The notes under the pieces are model-generated. The model was not told the origin of the DNA. It was given only the letters and a program-made list of their open reading frames with translations, and searched no databases. This document shows, in pieces, positions 1-8,505 of a DNA stretch of 64,000 nucleotides; position 1 is the stretch's first letter, and each line of letters opens with the position of its first letter. The DNA lies in contig CADCDO010000012.1 in NCBI GenBank assembly GCA_902800345.1, positions 62,001-126,000 on the forward strand. Direction: 5' to 3'. The translations under genes were made by a program, and so were the position numbers. This DNA comes from Fibrobacter succinogenes. Lineage in GTDB: Bacteria; Fibrobacterota; Fibrobacteria; Fibrobacterales; Fibrobacteraceae.

Positions 1-102
1 CGATGCACGAAGTTCCATAAAGAAGGAATGTCATGGCGGACCTAATCCGCCATCTAAGCCCTAAAACATATAACCGACTCTCTCTAAAATCTCTCGTCTT
101 TC

Positions 103-132
103 GTCTATAGGCCGTAGGCCGTTCTTTCGTCT
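103..132 (-). repeat. TTCGTCTATAG..GTTCTTTCGTCT hairpin element behind the membrane protein gene
   Basis: Core GGCC GTA GGCC between the conserved arms, directly touching the TAA of the first gene. One of four such elements, each next to the stop codon of a minus-strand gene. Confidence 0.7.
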
Positions 133-825
133 TTATCGCACCTTCTTGCGTTTGCTTTTACGAGCAAGTTTCTTGTTCGCTTTTTCGATGGAGTCGGCAA
201 CAGCTTTTGCACGGAGTTCAGCAGCCACCTGGGCCAAGGAATCCGCAATCGCCTTTTCCCTCGCTATAGAATCGGCGCGGGCTGCAGCCGCAGCGACGCT
301 CGCCTTGATGGCATCGTTTTCAGCAATGTTGTTCCAATCCTTCGCATCGCCCCTGTTCAGGAGCATCGGGCCTTTGTATTCATTCACAACTTTATAAGCG
401 GCAACGGTATCGCGAGCAGCCATAGCCCCCATCGCATCGGCATACAAATCCTTCTGGTGGTTGCGCAGGTCTTCGATAGCACCCAGACGGTTCTGGCGGA
501 GGATTTCCATGGAATCGCTCACAAAGCTCAAGTCCCATGTTTCGTTATAACATGCTTCGGCCTCCACATACTTTTCAGCATTGGTCTCGGCAGATACATA
601 CAAAACATCACACTTGGCAAAAGAATCAGAGCTTTTCTGTTTGGTGTACTGGTAGAAGTAATAACCTCCCACGATTAAACCGACGAGAACCAGCAAGAAC
701 ACTCCGTCCTGCCAGCCCATAATCGGCGCCTGCGAAAGTTTAGGCCTTCCATTGACGGTTTCACCGGCTTCCAATTTTTCTTCTGCCTCGTCAAACGGGC
801 TTTTTCCATTCAAGAAACTAAACAT
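133..825 (-). CDS. Single-pass membrane protein with basic coiled-coil tail, unknown function
   Basis: A 230-residue protein that I do not recognise. Residues 1-40 are polar, about 41-60 form one hydrophobic membrane segment (VFLLVLVGLIVGGYYF), and the rest is hydrophilic. The last 55 residues are rich in Ala, Lys and Arg with a repeating ADSxA pattern, probably a long helix or coiled coil, and end in KSKRKKVR. The lack of a cleavable signal suggests an inner-membrane anchor. It starts 9 nt after the sufE-like gene stops, so it is probably the last gene of a three-gene operon. Its TAA stop directly touches a hairpin repeat element. Confidence 0.7.
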   Translation of the reverse strand: MFSFLNGKSPFDEAEEKLEAGETVNGRPKLSQAPIMGWQDGVFLLVLVGLIVGGYYFYQYTKQKSSDSFAKCDVLYVSAETNAEKYVEAEACYNETWDLSFVSDSMEILRQNRLGAIEDLRNHQKDLYADAMGAMAARDTVAAYKVVNEYKGPMLLNRGDAKDWNNIAENDAIKASVAAAAARADSIAREKAIADSLAQVAAELRAKAVADSIEKANKKLARKSKRKKVR

Positions 826-834
826 AGATTCGTC

Positions 835-1287
835 CTACTTTTTTGAAATTGCGTCAAAGACGCGTGCATATAAATAAATCTGTTTTAAAAGGCTCGCAAA
901 TCCATTCGAACGTGTCGGCGAAAGCCCTACATTCAGGCCAATCTGCTGAAAGAACGTCGGATCTACAGATAAAATATCCGCAGGGGCCATGTCGTTGAAA
1001 ACCTGCAACGCAAGCGCACCGAGGCCACGACTAATCAGCGGGTTCGTCGTGCCACCTTCCACGTCCATTTCAAAATGAATTTTTCCATTTTCGAACTTCG
1101 GAACAAGGTACATCGTCGAGGCGCAGCCCTGAATAATGAACTTTTCCGCCTTGAGCGCCGCATCCATGCCCTTGTGTTCGCGCGCCAAATCCAAGAGGAA
1201 TTTCCACTTGTCATCTGGATCCGCAAACGATGCAAACTTGGCTCTAATCTTTTCTTGACGATCGACAATACTTTCAGACATACTCAT
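835..1287 (-). CDS. sufE: SufE family Fe-S cluster assembly protein
   Basis: At 150 residues it has the normal SufE size. SufE accepts persulfide sulfur from the cysteine desulfurase SufS and passes it to the SufBCD scaffold. The expected acceptor cysteine is in the loop IIQGCAS (Cys55), matching the family's V.GC.S motif, and the FxxxxDxxxKxxxLLDL opening is typical. The ATG lies one base after the stop of the upstream FAD reductase, so the two are almost certainly co-transcribed. No sufS or sufBCD is in the window. It could equally be a CsdE-type paralogue. Confidence 0.88.
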   Translation of the reverse strand: MSMSESIVDRQEKIRAKFASFADPDDKWKFLLDLAREHKGMDAALKAEKFIIQGCASTMYLVPKFENGKIHFEMDVEGGTTNPLISRGLGALALQVFNDMAPADILSVDPTFFQQIGLNVGLSPTRSNGFASLLKQIYLYARVFDAISKK

Positions 1288-1288
1288 A

Positions 1289-2485
1289 TTAACGCAAAAA
1301 AGAACGCATTTTCCAAATTACAGACGGGCAGGACCACAGCACGGCAAAGAATATTCTGAGCAAAGTCTGCTTTTCGCGCGGAAGTTTAGACAAACGCTTA
1401 GCAGCCCGATCAAACTGTTCATCCTTGATCTTCGCAAGCCCCGGCTTCGCTCTCGCAATCTGTAAATGGGACTTTCCAAGCGTAGCCATCCAGCGGTCAA
1501 GGACAGAAGCTTCAATACGAGCTCGGCTTTGGTCGTCTGTGGCGTTCAACCATTCATGAACAGCCTCTGCTGCAATTTTTCCGCTATGGAGCGCCTCGAC
1601 AATCCCCGAACGACTCATCGGGTTCACACAGCTAGCCGCATCGCCAGCTTTGAACAAGCCGCATTTTGCAAGCGGCTTCTTGGACTGTCCGCAAGCAATC
1701 ATGCCCCCGTAAATAGCCTTGACGGTAGCTCCAGGATAATGATTTGCTATAAACTGTTTAAGCTTTTCACGCAACGGCATTTGGGGCTTCACGTCTTTCG
1801 AAAGCACAAAACCGATATTCACTTCTTTGCCGTCACGCGGGAAAATCCAACCATAACCGCCCGGGAACTCACTTCCGTAGAACAAGTCTATATGATCTCG
1901 TTTGTGTTCAATGCCTTCGGCCACCGCAAAGATTCCGGGTTCCAAATCCGTATCGCCGGTTTCCAGCCCCTCAAGGCACGGAATCCCGCGCGTCAAGCGG
2001 CAACCGGGACCAGTCGCATCAATAACAACTTTCGTCGTTATCGCAAGCAAATCCTCACCAACCTGAACGTTCAAGTTCCAGCCATTTCCATCATGCGAAA
2101 TATTCTTGACAAGCGCATCAAAACGACACTCCACGCCAGCTTCGCTACAGGCGACAGCAATCGCATGGTGAAACTTGGATCGGTCGAGAAGCCGTCCGCA
2201 ATCCTTGCTATAAAATTCAGCCTTGTATCCCTTTGGCGATGTAAAGTAAATACCGGAGATGCTTCCGCGCACCCAGGATTCATCGATGGGCCACAGCTCA
2301 TTCAAACGATGGGTCGAAACGGCCTCGGCACAAAAAATAGGCTCTTTCCAAGGTTCCTTTTTGTCCAAAAGAAGAACGCGTCCTGCATTTTCAGTCAGTT
2401 TTCCTAGCTGGTATGCAGCCATGAGACCGGCCGGACCTGCACCGCAAATTACCACATTGTAAGAATTTGAACGAAAACTTGTCAT
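1289..2485 (-). CDS. Geranylgeranyl reductase-family FAD-dependent oxidoreductase
   Basis: A 398-residue flavoprotein of the geranylgeranyl reductase/digeranylglycerophospholipid reductase type. The N-terminal Rossmann motif GAGPAG lies at residues 15-20 and a second FAD-binding motif GDAASCVNP around residue 285, followed by the usual SGIVEALHSG segment. Family members reduce prenyl double bonds or related substrates; the substrate here cannot be inferred. It is the first gene of the operon with sufE and the membrane protein. The upstream sequence has a TAATTTTA box six bases before the ATG, like other promoters in this window. Confidence 0.78.
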   Translation of the reverse strand: MTSFRSNSYNVVICGAGPAGLMAAYQLGKLTENAGRVLLLDKKEPWKEPIFCAEAVSTHRLNELWPIDESWVRGSISGIYFTSPKGYKAEFYSKDCGRLLDRSKFHHAIAVACSEAGVECRFDALVKNISHDGNGWNLNVQVGEDLLAITTKVVIDATGPGCRLTRGIPCLEGLETGDTDLEPGIFAVAEGIEHKRDHIDLFYGSEFPGGYGWIFPRDGKEVNIGFVLSKDVKPQMPLREKLKQFIANHYPGATVKAIYGGMIACGQSKKPLAKCGLFKAGDAASCVNPMSRSGIVEALHSGKIAAEAVHEWLNATDDQSRARIEASVLDRWMATLGKSHLQIARAKPGLAKIKDEQFDRAAKRLSKLPREKQTLLRIFFAVLWSCPSVIWKMRSFLR

Positions 2486-2606
2486 TTCAACGTAAAATTA
2501 GTATTTATTTGGTCACTTTTTATTTTTCGTTTGTAGTTTTGCAAATTTTTTAGTTATTTTAGGGCTATCCGTTATTTGGTTTACTTTTTTATAAAGGGAA
2601 TTGATT

Positions 2607-3923
2607 ATGAATATGAAGAACGTTTACAAATTTGGTCTCTGCCTCCTTGGTGCCCTCGCGCTGAACGTTTCAGCCCAGGACTTCAGGGGAAAAGACCTGA
2701 ACACCTCCTTCCGCGACAAGCGTATCGACAACTTCCAGTTCCAGAAGGCCAGGGCTATCAAGGGCGTTACGGACTTCCAGCGCTCGGCCGGTGACTCTCC
2801 GGACTTCGAAGGTGCCAACCTTGCCGAAGTTTCCTTCCGCAATGCTGTGATCAGCAACGCTAACTTCGAAAAGGCGAACCTCGCCGGAGCAACGATTAGT
2901 GGTGCAGACATCCGTTCCGCATCCTTCGAAGGCGCAAACCTCGAAGGCGCGAACCTTTATCGTGCAACGCTTCTCGATAGCCAATTCCCGAAGGCCAACC
3001 TCAAGAACGCCCGTCTCGACGCCATGAAGGTGTCCGACAAGTGCGATTTCAGCAAGGCGGACTTGACCCAGGCTTCTGTCACCGACATGGACCTTACCCG
3101 TGCCGATTTCAGCAAGGCGAACCTCACCAACACGAACTTCTCCCGTTCGTTGATGGCTAACAGCGACCTCCGCAAGACAATCATGAACAAGACGGACTTC
3201 ACGGCTTGCAACCTCATTGCTGCAAACTTCGAAGACGTGAAGCTCAACAACGTGAACTTCGCCAAGGCCGGTCTTTCTCAGGCCGAATTCGACGGAGCCG
3301 AATTCATCAACGTCAATCTCCAGGAAGCGGACCTCTCGCTGACCTACTTCAACGACGTTGACCTTTCCAGAACCCAGCTCCAGAAGGCCAAGTTCGCTCA
3401 GTCCAAGCTCAAGAACATGAAGTTCAACAACCAGGACTTGAACGGCGTCATCTTCGACAAGGGCGAAGTCTCCAAGAGTTCCTTCGACAAGACCAAGCTC
3501 AACAAGGCTTCCTTCTTTGACGCCAGCGTCAGCAAGAACGTGTTCAACTACGCTGAACTCATGAAGGCCGTGTTCGACGGTGCCTATGTCTTCAAGGACA
3601 TCTTCGACAACGCCGACCTCACCAAGGCAAACTTCGCGAACTCCACCATCGAACGCTCCGCATTCAACAATGCCCAGCTTTCCGGTGCCAACTTCTCCGG
3701 TGCTAAGCTCATCAAGGTCACCTTCACCAACGCAAAGATGGAAGGTGTCAAGATCGACGCCGACACCAAGATGGAAGACGTGGACTTCTCCGGTGCTGAC
3801 CTGAGCGGTGCAAAGATCGAAAAGTTTACCGCAAAGCGCGTCATTTACAATGACAGAACCAAGTTCCCCAGCGGCTTTGATCCGCGTCAGTTCGGATTCT
3901 CCAGACCGGGCGAAAAGCGCTAA
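2607..3923 (+). CDS. Secreted pentapeptide-repeat protein
   Basis: A 438-residue protein. A signal peptide (MNMKNVYKFGLCLLGALALNVSA, cleavage after SA|Q) is followed by about 380 residues of nearly uninterrupted A(D/N)LxxA / xxFxxA pentapeptides, which fold as a right-handed quadrilateral beta-helix. No enzymatic motif is visible; the family serves as protein-interaction or DNA-mimic scaffolds, and this one is exported. The ATG at 2607 is preferred because AAGGGAA lies about 7 nt upstream; an upstream in-frame TTG and a second ATG at 2613 are alternatives. A clean terminator follows, so it is a monocistron. The GC-rich biased codons suggest high expression. Confidence 0.85.
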   Translation: MNMKNVYKFGLCLLGALALNVSAQDFRGKDLNTSFRDKRIDNFQFQKARAIKGVTDFQRSAGDSPDFEGANLAEVSFRNAVISNANFEKANLAGATISGADIRSASFEGANLEGANLYRATLLDSQFPKANLKNARLDAMKVSDKCDFSKADLTQASVTDMDLTRADFSKANLTNTNFSRSLMANSDLRKTIMNKTDFTACNLIAANFEDVKLNNVNFAKAGLSQAEFDGAEFINVNLQEADLSLTYFNDVDLSRTQLQKAKFAQSKLKNMKFNNQDLNGVIFDKGEVSKSSFDKTKLNKASFFDASVSKNVFNYAELMKAVFDGAYVFKDIFDNADLTKANFANSTIERSAFNNAQLSGANFSGAKLIKVTFTNAKMEGVKIDADTKMEDVDFSGADLSGAKIEKFTAKRVIYNDRTKFPSGFDPRQFGFSRPGEKR

Positions 3924-3950
3924 TAAAGCCAGCTTTAATAACGGAAATTA

Positions 3951-3976
3951 GGGACGCTCAGAGAGCGTCCCTTTTT
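3951..3976 (+). terminator. Intrinsic terminator of the pentapeptide-repeat gene
   Basis: A perfect 9-bp stem, GGGACGCTC/GAGCGTCCC, with a 3-nt loop and a following T5 tract, 27 nt after the stop codon. Confidence 0.85.
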
Positions 3977-4475
3977 GTTTTTGGTCATTAGTCAGCAGTC
4001 ATTGGTTATTGGTCATTAGTCCATAGTCTTTAATCAATAGCTATTGGTCGGCAATAAATCATGCACTACATGCATTAAGAATTGTAACTGTATTCTATCG
4101 GCTGGCGCCTCCAGGATGACACGTTCTTCCTACTTGCACTTTCACATCTCCCCACAGAGGATAACTCAACTAAGGCAATGAATTGCCAAGTTTCGTATAG
4201 TTCAAGTGCCAATAGTGCGCAGGGTTATGACGCAGCAAAGCACTTGTATTTTGATATGTCATAATCGCAGTCACGAACGCCTTGGCGTTCAATGCTGGTC
4301 TCGGTCATGTCCATACAAGTTTGACGCTTCGCGTCCGTGGCTGCATTTATCAAATATAAAACCATAAATGGTTTATGCTTGAATAAATTTTCATGCATCA
4401 CTCGCCTTACCGGGGTTTGTCCTACAGTCTACTTCCTACTGTTTACTAACCACTAATCACTAACCACTTCCCACC
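3977..4475. repeat. Gene-free spacer built of interspersed repeats
   Basis: About 500 bp between two convergent genes. It holds degenerate TTGGTCATTAGTC units (3979-4050), a GCCTCCAGGATGACAC unit also seen inside the RlmL-like gene near 41220, an AGGCAATGAATTGCCAAG hairpin unit (about 4171-4199) shared with the spacer near 16540, and TAACCAC heptamers at 4441-4470. Except for a possible 46-codon ORF listed separately, I see no gene. Confidence 0.6.
4225..4365 (-). CDS. Possible 46-residue ORF in a repeat-rich spacer
   Basis: An ATG-initiated ORF of 46 codons, beginning MVLYLINAATDAKRQTCMDM and ending CFAAS. It has no clear ribosome binding site. It contains two short hairpins (GACGC GAA GCGTC and GAACGCC AA GGCGTTC), which points to a structured repeat rather than a gene. 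No family is recognised. Confidence 0.2.
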   Translation of the reverse strand: MVLYLINAATDAKRQTCMDMTETSIERQGVRDCDYDISKYKCFAAS

Positions 4476-5867
4476 CTACTTCTTATCCATCAGCCATGTA
4501 ATCGACTCGGCCAAGGAGTGCACGCGAACGACTTTCATCGAGCCCACGTTTTCCGAAAGCTTGCAACAGGCGGGGACAATCGACTCCGTCATTCCCAAGC
4601 GGCTAGCTTCCTTAAGTCTCTGGTCCAAAAGGCTTACACCGCGTACCTCGCCCGACAGTCCAAGCTCCCCTATCGCAATCGTCTGCCGCGACAGCGGAAT
4701 ACCCAGGTGATTGCTCGCGACGGCAAGCGCAATCGCTAGATCCGACGAAGCGTCGTTCACCTTCATTCCTCCGGCGATACTGGCGAATACATCCGAAGCG
4801 CCTATCGTTATACCGCCAAACTTTTCCAAAAGAGCAAGAATAATCGTGAGACGTTTCGGGTCAATCCCAGCCGCCACCCGCTGCGGCACAGCGAAATTGG
4901 TCTGGTTCACAAGAGCCTGCGTTTCAAACAGGAGCGCCCGCGATCCTTCCATCGTACAACAGACGACGCTCCCCGGAGTCGGCGGAACCCCCTCCTGCAA
5001 AAACACTTTGCTCGGGTTCAGCACGGGATTGAGCCCGTGCCCCGTCATCTCGAACACGCCGATTTCATCAGTCGCGCCAAAGCGGTTCTTGATGGTCCGC
5101 AAAAGCCTGTACTGGTGATTCCGGTCCCCTTCGAAATAAACGACCGTATCGACCATATGTTCCAGAATTCTCGGTCCGGCAATCTGACCATCCTTCGTTA
5201 CATGCCCAATCAAAATCGTGATGCATCCAGAATTTTTAGCAAAGACCATCAAGTCAAGCGTACATTCGCGCAATTGCGTCGCACACCCCGGCGTCCCCGC
5301 AAGGTCGCTCTTATAGACCGTTTGGATAGAGTCTATCACAAGCACCTGCGGTTTCACTTCGCGAGCCTGCTCCAAAATCTTTTCAAGATTCGTCTCGCAA
5401 AGGAGCATCATGTCGCTGCCCGAAACATTCAAGCGTTCGCTACGAAGTTTCACTTGGCACGCACTTTCTTCGCCACTCACATATAGAGCCTTCACGCCAG
5501 CCGCATTCATCGTCGCAAGCGTCGTAAGCACAAGAGTTGATTTGCCTATTCCCGGATCGCCTCCAATCAGCACGAGACTCCCCGGCGCAAAGCCACCACC
5601 GAGCACTCGGTCAAACTCCGAATTCGCCGTACTCAACCGCCGCGTATCTTCCGTCGCGACATCCTTCAACAAAACAACCTTATGGACAGGCCCGCCAAGT
5701 CCGCGCCCAACGCGACCTGCACCATCGGCCCTTTCAACAATTACATGTTCCTTAAGCGAGCTCCACGCCCCGCAAAACGGGCATTTTCCCGCCCACTTGG
5801 GTGTCGTATTGCCACATTCCGTACAGAGATACTCTATTTCTTTTTTCGATTTGTTTACTGCTACCAT
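4476..5867 (-). CDS. radA: DNA repair protein RadA
   Basis: A 463-residue RadA (Sms), the RecA-like branch-migration ATPase in recombinational repair. Domains in order: a C4 zinc finger (CTEC..CPFC, residues 15-32), a RecA-type ATPase with Walker A GGDPGIGKST (about 102-111), the RadA signature KNRFG around residue 260, and a C-terminal Lon-protease-like domain. An in-frame GTG lies 6 nt upstream, but the ATG at 5867 fits better, with a TATATTAG promoter-like box 5 nt before it. It stands alone on the minus strand, downstream of the terminated SDR gene. Confidence 0.95.
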   Translation of the reverse strand: MVAVNKSKKEIEYLCTECGNTTPKWAGKCPFCGAWSSLKEHVIVERADGAGRVGRGLGGPVHKVVLLKDVATEDTRRLSTANSEFDRVLGGGFAPGSLVLIGGDPGIGKSTLVLTTLATMNAAGVKALYVSGEESACQVKLRSERLNVSGSDMMLLCETNLEKILEQAREVKPQVLVIDSIQTVYKSDLAGTPGCATQLRECTLDLMVFAKNSGCITILIGHVTKDGQIAGPRILEHMVDTVVYFEGDRNHQYRLLRTIKNRFGATDEIGVFEMTGHGLNPVLNPSKVFLQEGVPPTPGSVVCCTMEGSRALLFETQALVNQTNFAVPQRVAAGIDPKRLTIILALLEKFGGITIGASDVFASIAGGMKVNDASSDLAIALAVASNHLGIPLSRQTIAIGELGLSGEVRGVSLLDQRLKEASRLGMTESIVPACCKLSENVGSMKVVRVHSLAESITWLMDKK

Positions 5868-5872
5868 GTGCA

Positions 5873-5880
5873 CTAATATA
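5873..5880 (-). promoter_or_regulatory. -7-like box TATATTAG upstream of radA
   Basis: TATATTAG ends 5 nt before the radA ATG, close to the Bacteroidetes-type -7 consensus TAnnTTTG. The distance would put transcription initiation at or near the start codon. Confidence 0.4.
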
Positions 5881-5942
5881 ATTAAAACGGCATGTCAAAA
5901 GGTGACATACGCAAAAATAGTGTTCAAAAAAGCAGTTTTCGT

Positions 5943-5975
5943 TGTAAAAAAGACAAAAGCCCCGCTCAACGCGGG
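5943..5975 (-). terminator. Intrinsic terminator of the SDR gene
   Basis: Read on the minus strand, the stem is CCCGC/GCGGG with a 5-nt loop, followed by a T-rich tract, 23 nt after the SDR stop codon. Confidence 0.75.
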
Positions 5976-5998
5976 ACTTAAAAACAGTTTCAAGATGA

Positions 5999-6736
5999 TC
6001 AAGCAGAAACGTTCCGACCTTTTTCTACAGCGTCCGCAACGCTCATGCCCACATAATCCTGTGCACTGAACCAGCGACCGCTCTTTTTATCGTCGAGAAG
6101 CACACTCACAAGGGCGCCGGGAACAACACTTTCCGGGGCGTTCGGAGCGTTCGGGCCGCCAAGGTCCGTGCGAAGCCATCCCGGATCCATCACGTTCATC
6201 ATCACATCCGTGCCATTGAGCTTGCAGGCGAAATCTTTTACGAATTTCGTGAGGGCGGCCTTCGCGCAGGCGTAACCCATCAGTTCAGGCTCATTCGCAA
6301 TGCCGCTCGTAGTAAGCTGCATACGCCCGAAACCGCGTTTGATCATGCCCGGCAAAAAGTGGTATGCGATCTTGACGGGAGCAAAGAAATTCACGGCCAT
6401 AGCCAAACGAAAATCTTCCATGGTATTGGTGAGATAGTCGGTGAAATAGCGGCTCATGAGACCTGCGTTGTTGAACACGAAATCGACCGGCACACCGAAC
6501 GAATCGATTTCAGCCAGCATGGCATCGATTTCAGTTTCGTTTTCAAGATTGCAGCCCACCGTCTTTACTTGCACATCGTATGGAGATAGTTCCGCAACCA
6601 CCTTTTCGGCATGACTCTTGTCGCGCCCTTGCAAAATGAGGTTTGCACCGAGTTTCGCCATCTCGATAGCGACAAGGCGACCGACGCCGCGGCATCCTCC
6701 CGTCACCAAGCACCAGGACCCTTTTACATTTATCAA
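5999..6736 (-). CDS. Short-chain dehydrogenase/reductase
   Basis: A 245-residue classical SDR. It has the N-terminal cofactor motif TGGCRGVGR (12-20), the NNAG motif near residue 90, the catalytic Ser in TTSG and the YACAK Tyr-Lys pair near 157. The Arg after the first glycine block and RDKSH after beta-2 suggest NADP(H) preference (inference). The substrate is unknown. The start is a TTG preceded by a strong AAGGGGG Shine-Dalgarno six or seven bases upstream; no in-frame ATG fits as well. It has its own terminator. Confidence 0.88.
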   Translation of the reverse strand: MINVKGSWCLVTGGCRGVGRLVAIEMAKLGANLILQGRDKSHAEKVVAELSPYDVQVKTVGCNLENETEIDAMLAEIDSFGVPVDFVFNNAGLMSRYFTDYLTNTMEDFRLAMAVNFFAPVKIAYHFLPGMIKRGFGRMQLTTSGIANEPELMGYACAKAALTKFVKDFACKLNGTDVMMNVMDPGWLRTDLGGPNAPNAPESVVPGALVSVLLDDKKSGRWFSAQDYVGMSVADAVEKGRNVSA

Positions 6737-7019
6737 TCTAGACCCCCTTAATGAATCTTTTTTTCGTTACCACGAAAAATAATCAATAAACCGGCTAAAA
6801 TTTCAAAAAAAAGCGGTTTAGCGTACACAGTTGTAAAGATTTCGAGCCGTTTAATAGCAAATTTCAAAAAGTACATTAGAATGTAAAATATATTTAAAAT
6901 CGGCCCCTGAATTGTCTTTTTATGACACTAAATTTTTTAAAATCAAATAGTATCAAAGATTTATCATATTTTGCAAACTAAAGCATGCACTCATTTTTTT
7001 GAGTTTTTCATAAAATTTT
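6737..7019. other. AT-rich divergent promoter region
   Basis: About 280 bp between the divergent SDR and XRE regulator genes. It is strongly AT-rich with A and T runs and no ORF. The motif AGCGGTTTAGCG near 6813 and GAGCCGTTTAATAGC near 6841 partly repeat each other. It presumably holds both promoters; no operator is clearly recognisable. Confidence 0.4.
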
Positions 7020-7391
7020 ATGGCCATGAATTACGAGACCGTTCTACTACATGAAGCCATCCGACTTCTTCTGATTTCGATAAGGCAGCAGCGGAGTCAT
7101 ACACAGCAGTCGCTGTCCCTCGAATCAGGGATTTCTAGACAGTTCATATCACAGATGGAATGCGGAAAACGCCTCCCCTCATTAGACACGCTATCCCAAC
7201 TCGCATTGGCGCTCCGAACAAGTATAAGTTCTCTCATGGCTGAACTCGACCGCATCTACCAGCACCTCTTCTGGCAAAGGTACGCAAGACAAGGGAAAAT
7301 TTCCTCAGAAACAGATATAAGCAAAGCTGCCGAAACAACCGACCCCTGTTTAGAGTATTTACGCAAAGCGAGAGGTTTACACAGACCATAG
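7020..7391 (+). CDS. XRE-family helix-turn-helix transcriptional regulator
   Basis: A 123-residue protein with a Cro/C1-type HTH at about residues 15-65 (QQSLSLESGISRQFISQMEC, then GKRLPSLDTLSQLALAL), followed by a short polar tail without a known ligand domain. It presumably binds DNA as a dimer. The first Met is at 7020, with another at 7026. It lies divergent from the SDR gene and 40 bp before rlmN; its targets are unknown. The leader is very AT-rich compared with the flanking genes. Confidence 0.82.
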   Translation: MAMNYETVLLHEAIRLLLISIRQQRSHTQQSLSLESGISRQFISQMECGKRLPSLDTLSQLALALRTSISSLMAELDRIYQHLFWQRYARQGKISSETDISKAAETTDPCLEYLRKARGLHRP

Positions 7392-7417
7392 CCCTTAACA
7401 AAAAGCTTAAAAATTTC

Positions 7418-7425
7418 TATCTTTG
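7418..7425 (+). promoter_or_regulatory. -7-like box TATCTTTG upstream of rlmN
   Basis: AAATTTC-TATCTTTG lies 6 nt before the rlmN ATG. It matches the Bacteroidetes -7 consensus TAnnTTTG exactly and leaves no room for a conventional leader with a Shine-Dalgarno. Confidence 0.5.
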
Positions 7426-7431
7426 AAGGCT

Positions 7432-8505
7432 ATGGAATGGCAGCGCAACATAAAGACTTTGACAACCGACGAGCTCAAAGCTTGGCTTCGTGATGTTGAC
7501 GAAAAGCCCTATCGCGCCGACCAGATTCAAAAATGGCTTTTCTGCCAGCAGGTGCGTTCTTACGACGAAATGGTGAACATTTCCCCTGCTCTTCGCGAAA
7601 AAATGGCAAAGCAATTCACGCTTTGCGGCCTAAAAGAGGACCAACGCTCCGTTTCTGTCGACGGCACGGTCAAATGGCTTTTTGAGACCGAAGACGGCCA
7701 CCACATCGAGACCGTGATGATCCCGGCAAACGGGCGCTATTCCGTCTGCGTCTCGACGCAAGTCGGCTGTGCCATGAACTGCGCCTTTTGCCGTACCGCC
7801 AAGATGGGGTTCACGCGTAACCTCGAAGCAGGCGAAATCCTCGAAGAAATCATCAATGTCAACTGGTACCTGAAAGACAATGGTTTCCAGAACGAGGAAG
7901 GTGGCACGGCCCAGGTCACGAACATCATCTTCATGGGCATGGGCGAACCGCTCAACAACTTGGAAAACGTCCACCGAGTCTGCTGCACGCTGCATAACCA
8001 GAAACTTTTCAACATGGGCGCAAAGCGCATGACCGTGAGCACTTCGGGTGTCGTCCCGAAGATCAAGGAACTTGTCGATCGCAATACGCCCTGCTGCCTC
8101 GCCGTAAGCCTCAACAGCACGAACAACGAATACCGTTCGTCCGTGATGCCGGTGAACAAGACATGGCCTATAGAAAAACTTTTGGACGCGGTCGATGAAT
8201 ACATCCGCCGCACCGATAACTACGTGACGTTCGAGTTCGTGCTCATCCAGAACATCACCTGCACGCCCAAGGCGGCAAAGGAACTCATCCGCATTTGCGC
8301 CCCGCGCCGCGTGAAGGTGAACGCCATCGTGCTTAACGACGGCGACGACCCGACGCTCCACGCCCCCACCCCCGAAGAGGTGGAAGACTTTCTCGCCGCC
8401 GTGCGAGCTGCCGAAATTCAAATAACGATCCGCAATCCACGCGGTAGGGACATCCTTGCCGCCTGTGGACAACTAGCGTACAAAAAGGAAGGTAAAGAAT
8501 GTTAA
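7432..8505 (+). CDS. rlmN: 23S rRNA (adenine-2503-C2)-methyltransferase RlmN
   Basis: A 357-residue dual-specificity RNA methyltransferase that adds a C2 methyl to A2503 of 23S rRNA and A37 of some tRNAs. The radical-SAM cluster motif CAMNCAFC (Cys113, 117, 120) and the C-terminal methyl-carrying Cys in ILAACGQL (Cys345) are both present, as is the GMGEPLNN motif. Met at 7432 is preferred over the upstream in-frame TTG at 7423, because a TATCTTTG promoter box overlaps that TTG. Its last codons overlap the next methyltransferase gene by 7 nt. Confidence 0.96.
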   Translation: MEWQRNIKTLTTDELKAWLRDVDEKPYRADQIQKWLFCQQVRSYDEMVNISPALREKMAKQFTLCGLKEDQRSVSVDGTVKWLFETEDGHHIETVMIPANGRYSVCVSTQVGCAMNCAFCRTAKMGFTRNLEAGEILEEIINVNWYLKDNGFQNEEGGTAQVTNIIFMGMGEPLNNLENVHRVCCTLHNQKLFNMGAKRMTVSTSGVVPKIKELVDRNTPCCLAVSLNSTNNEYRSSVMPVNKTWPIEKLLDAVDEYIRRTDNYVTFEFVLIQNITCTPKAAKELIRICAPRRVKVNAIVLNDGDDPTLHAPTPEEVEDFLAAVRAAEIQITIRNPRGRDILAACGQLAYKKEGKEC

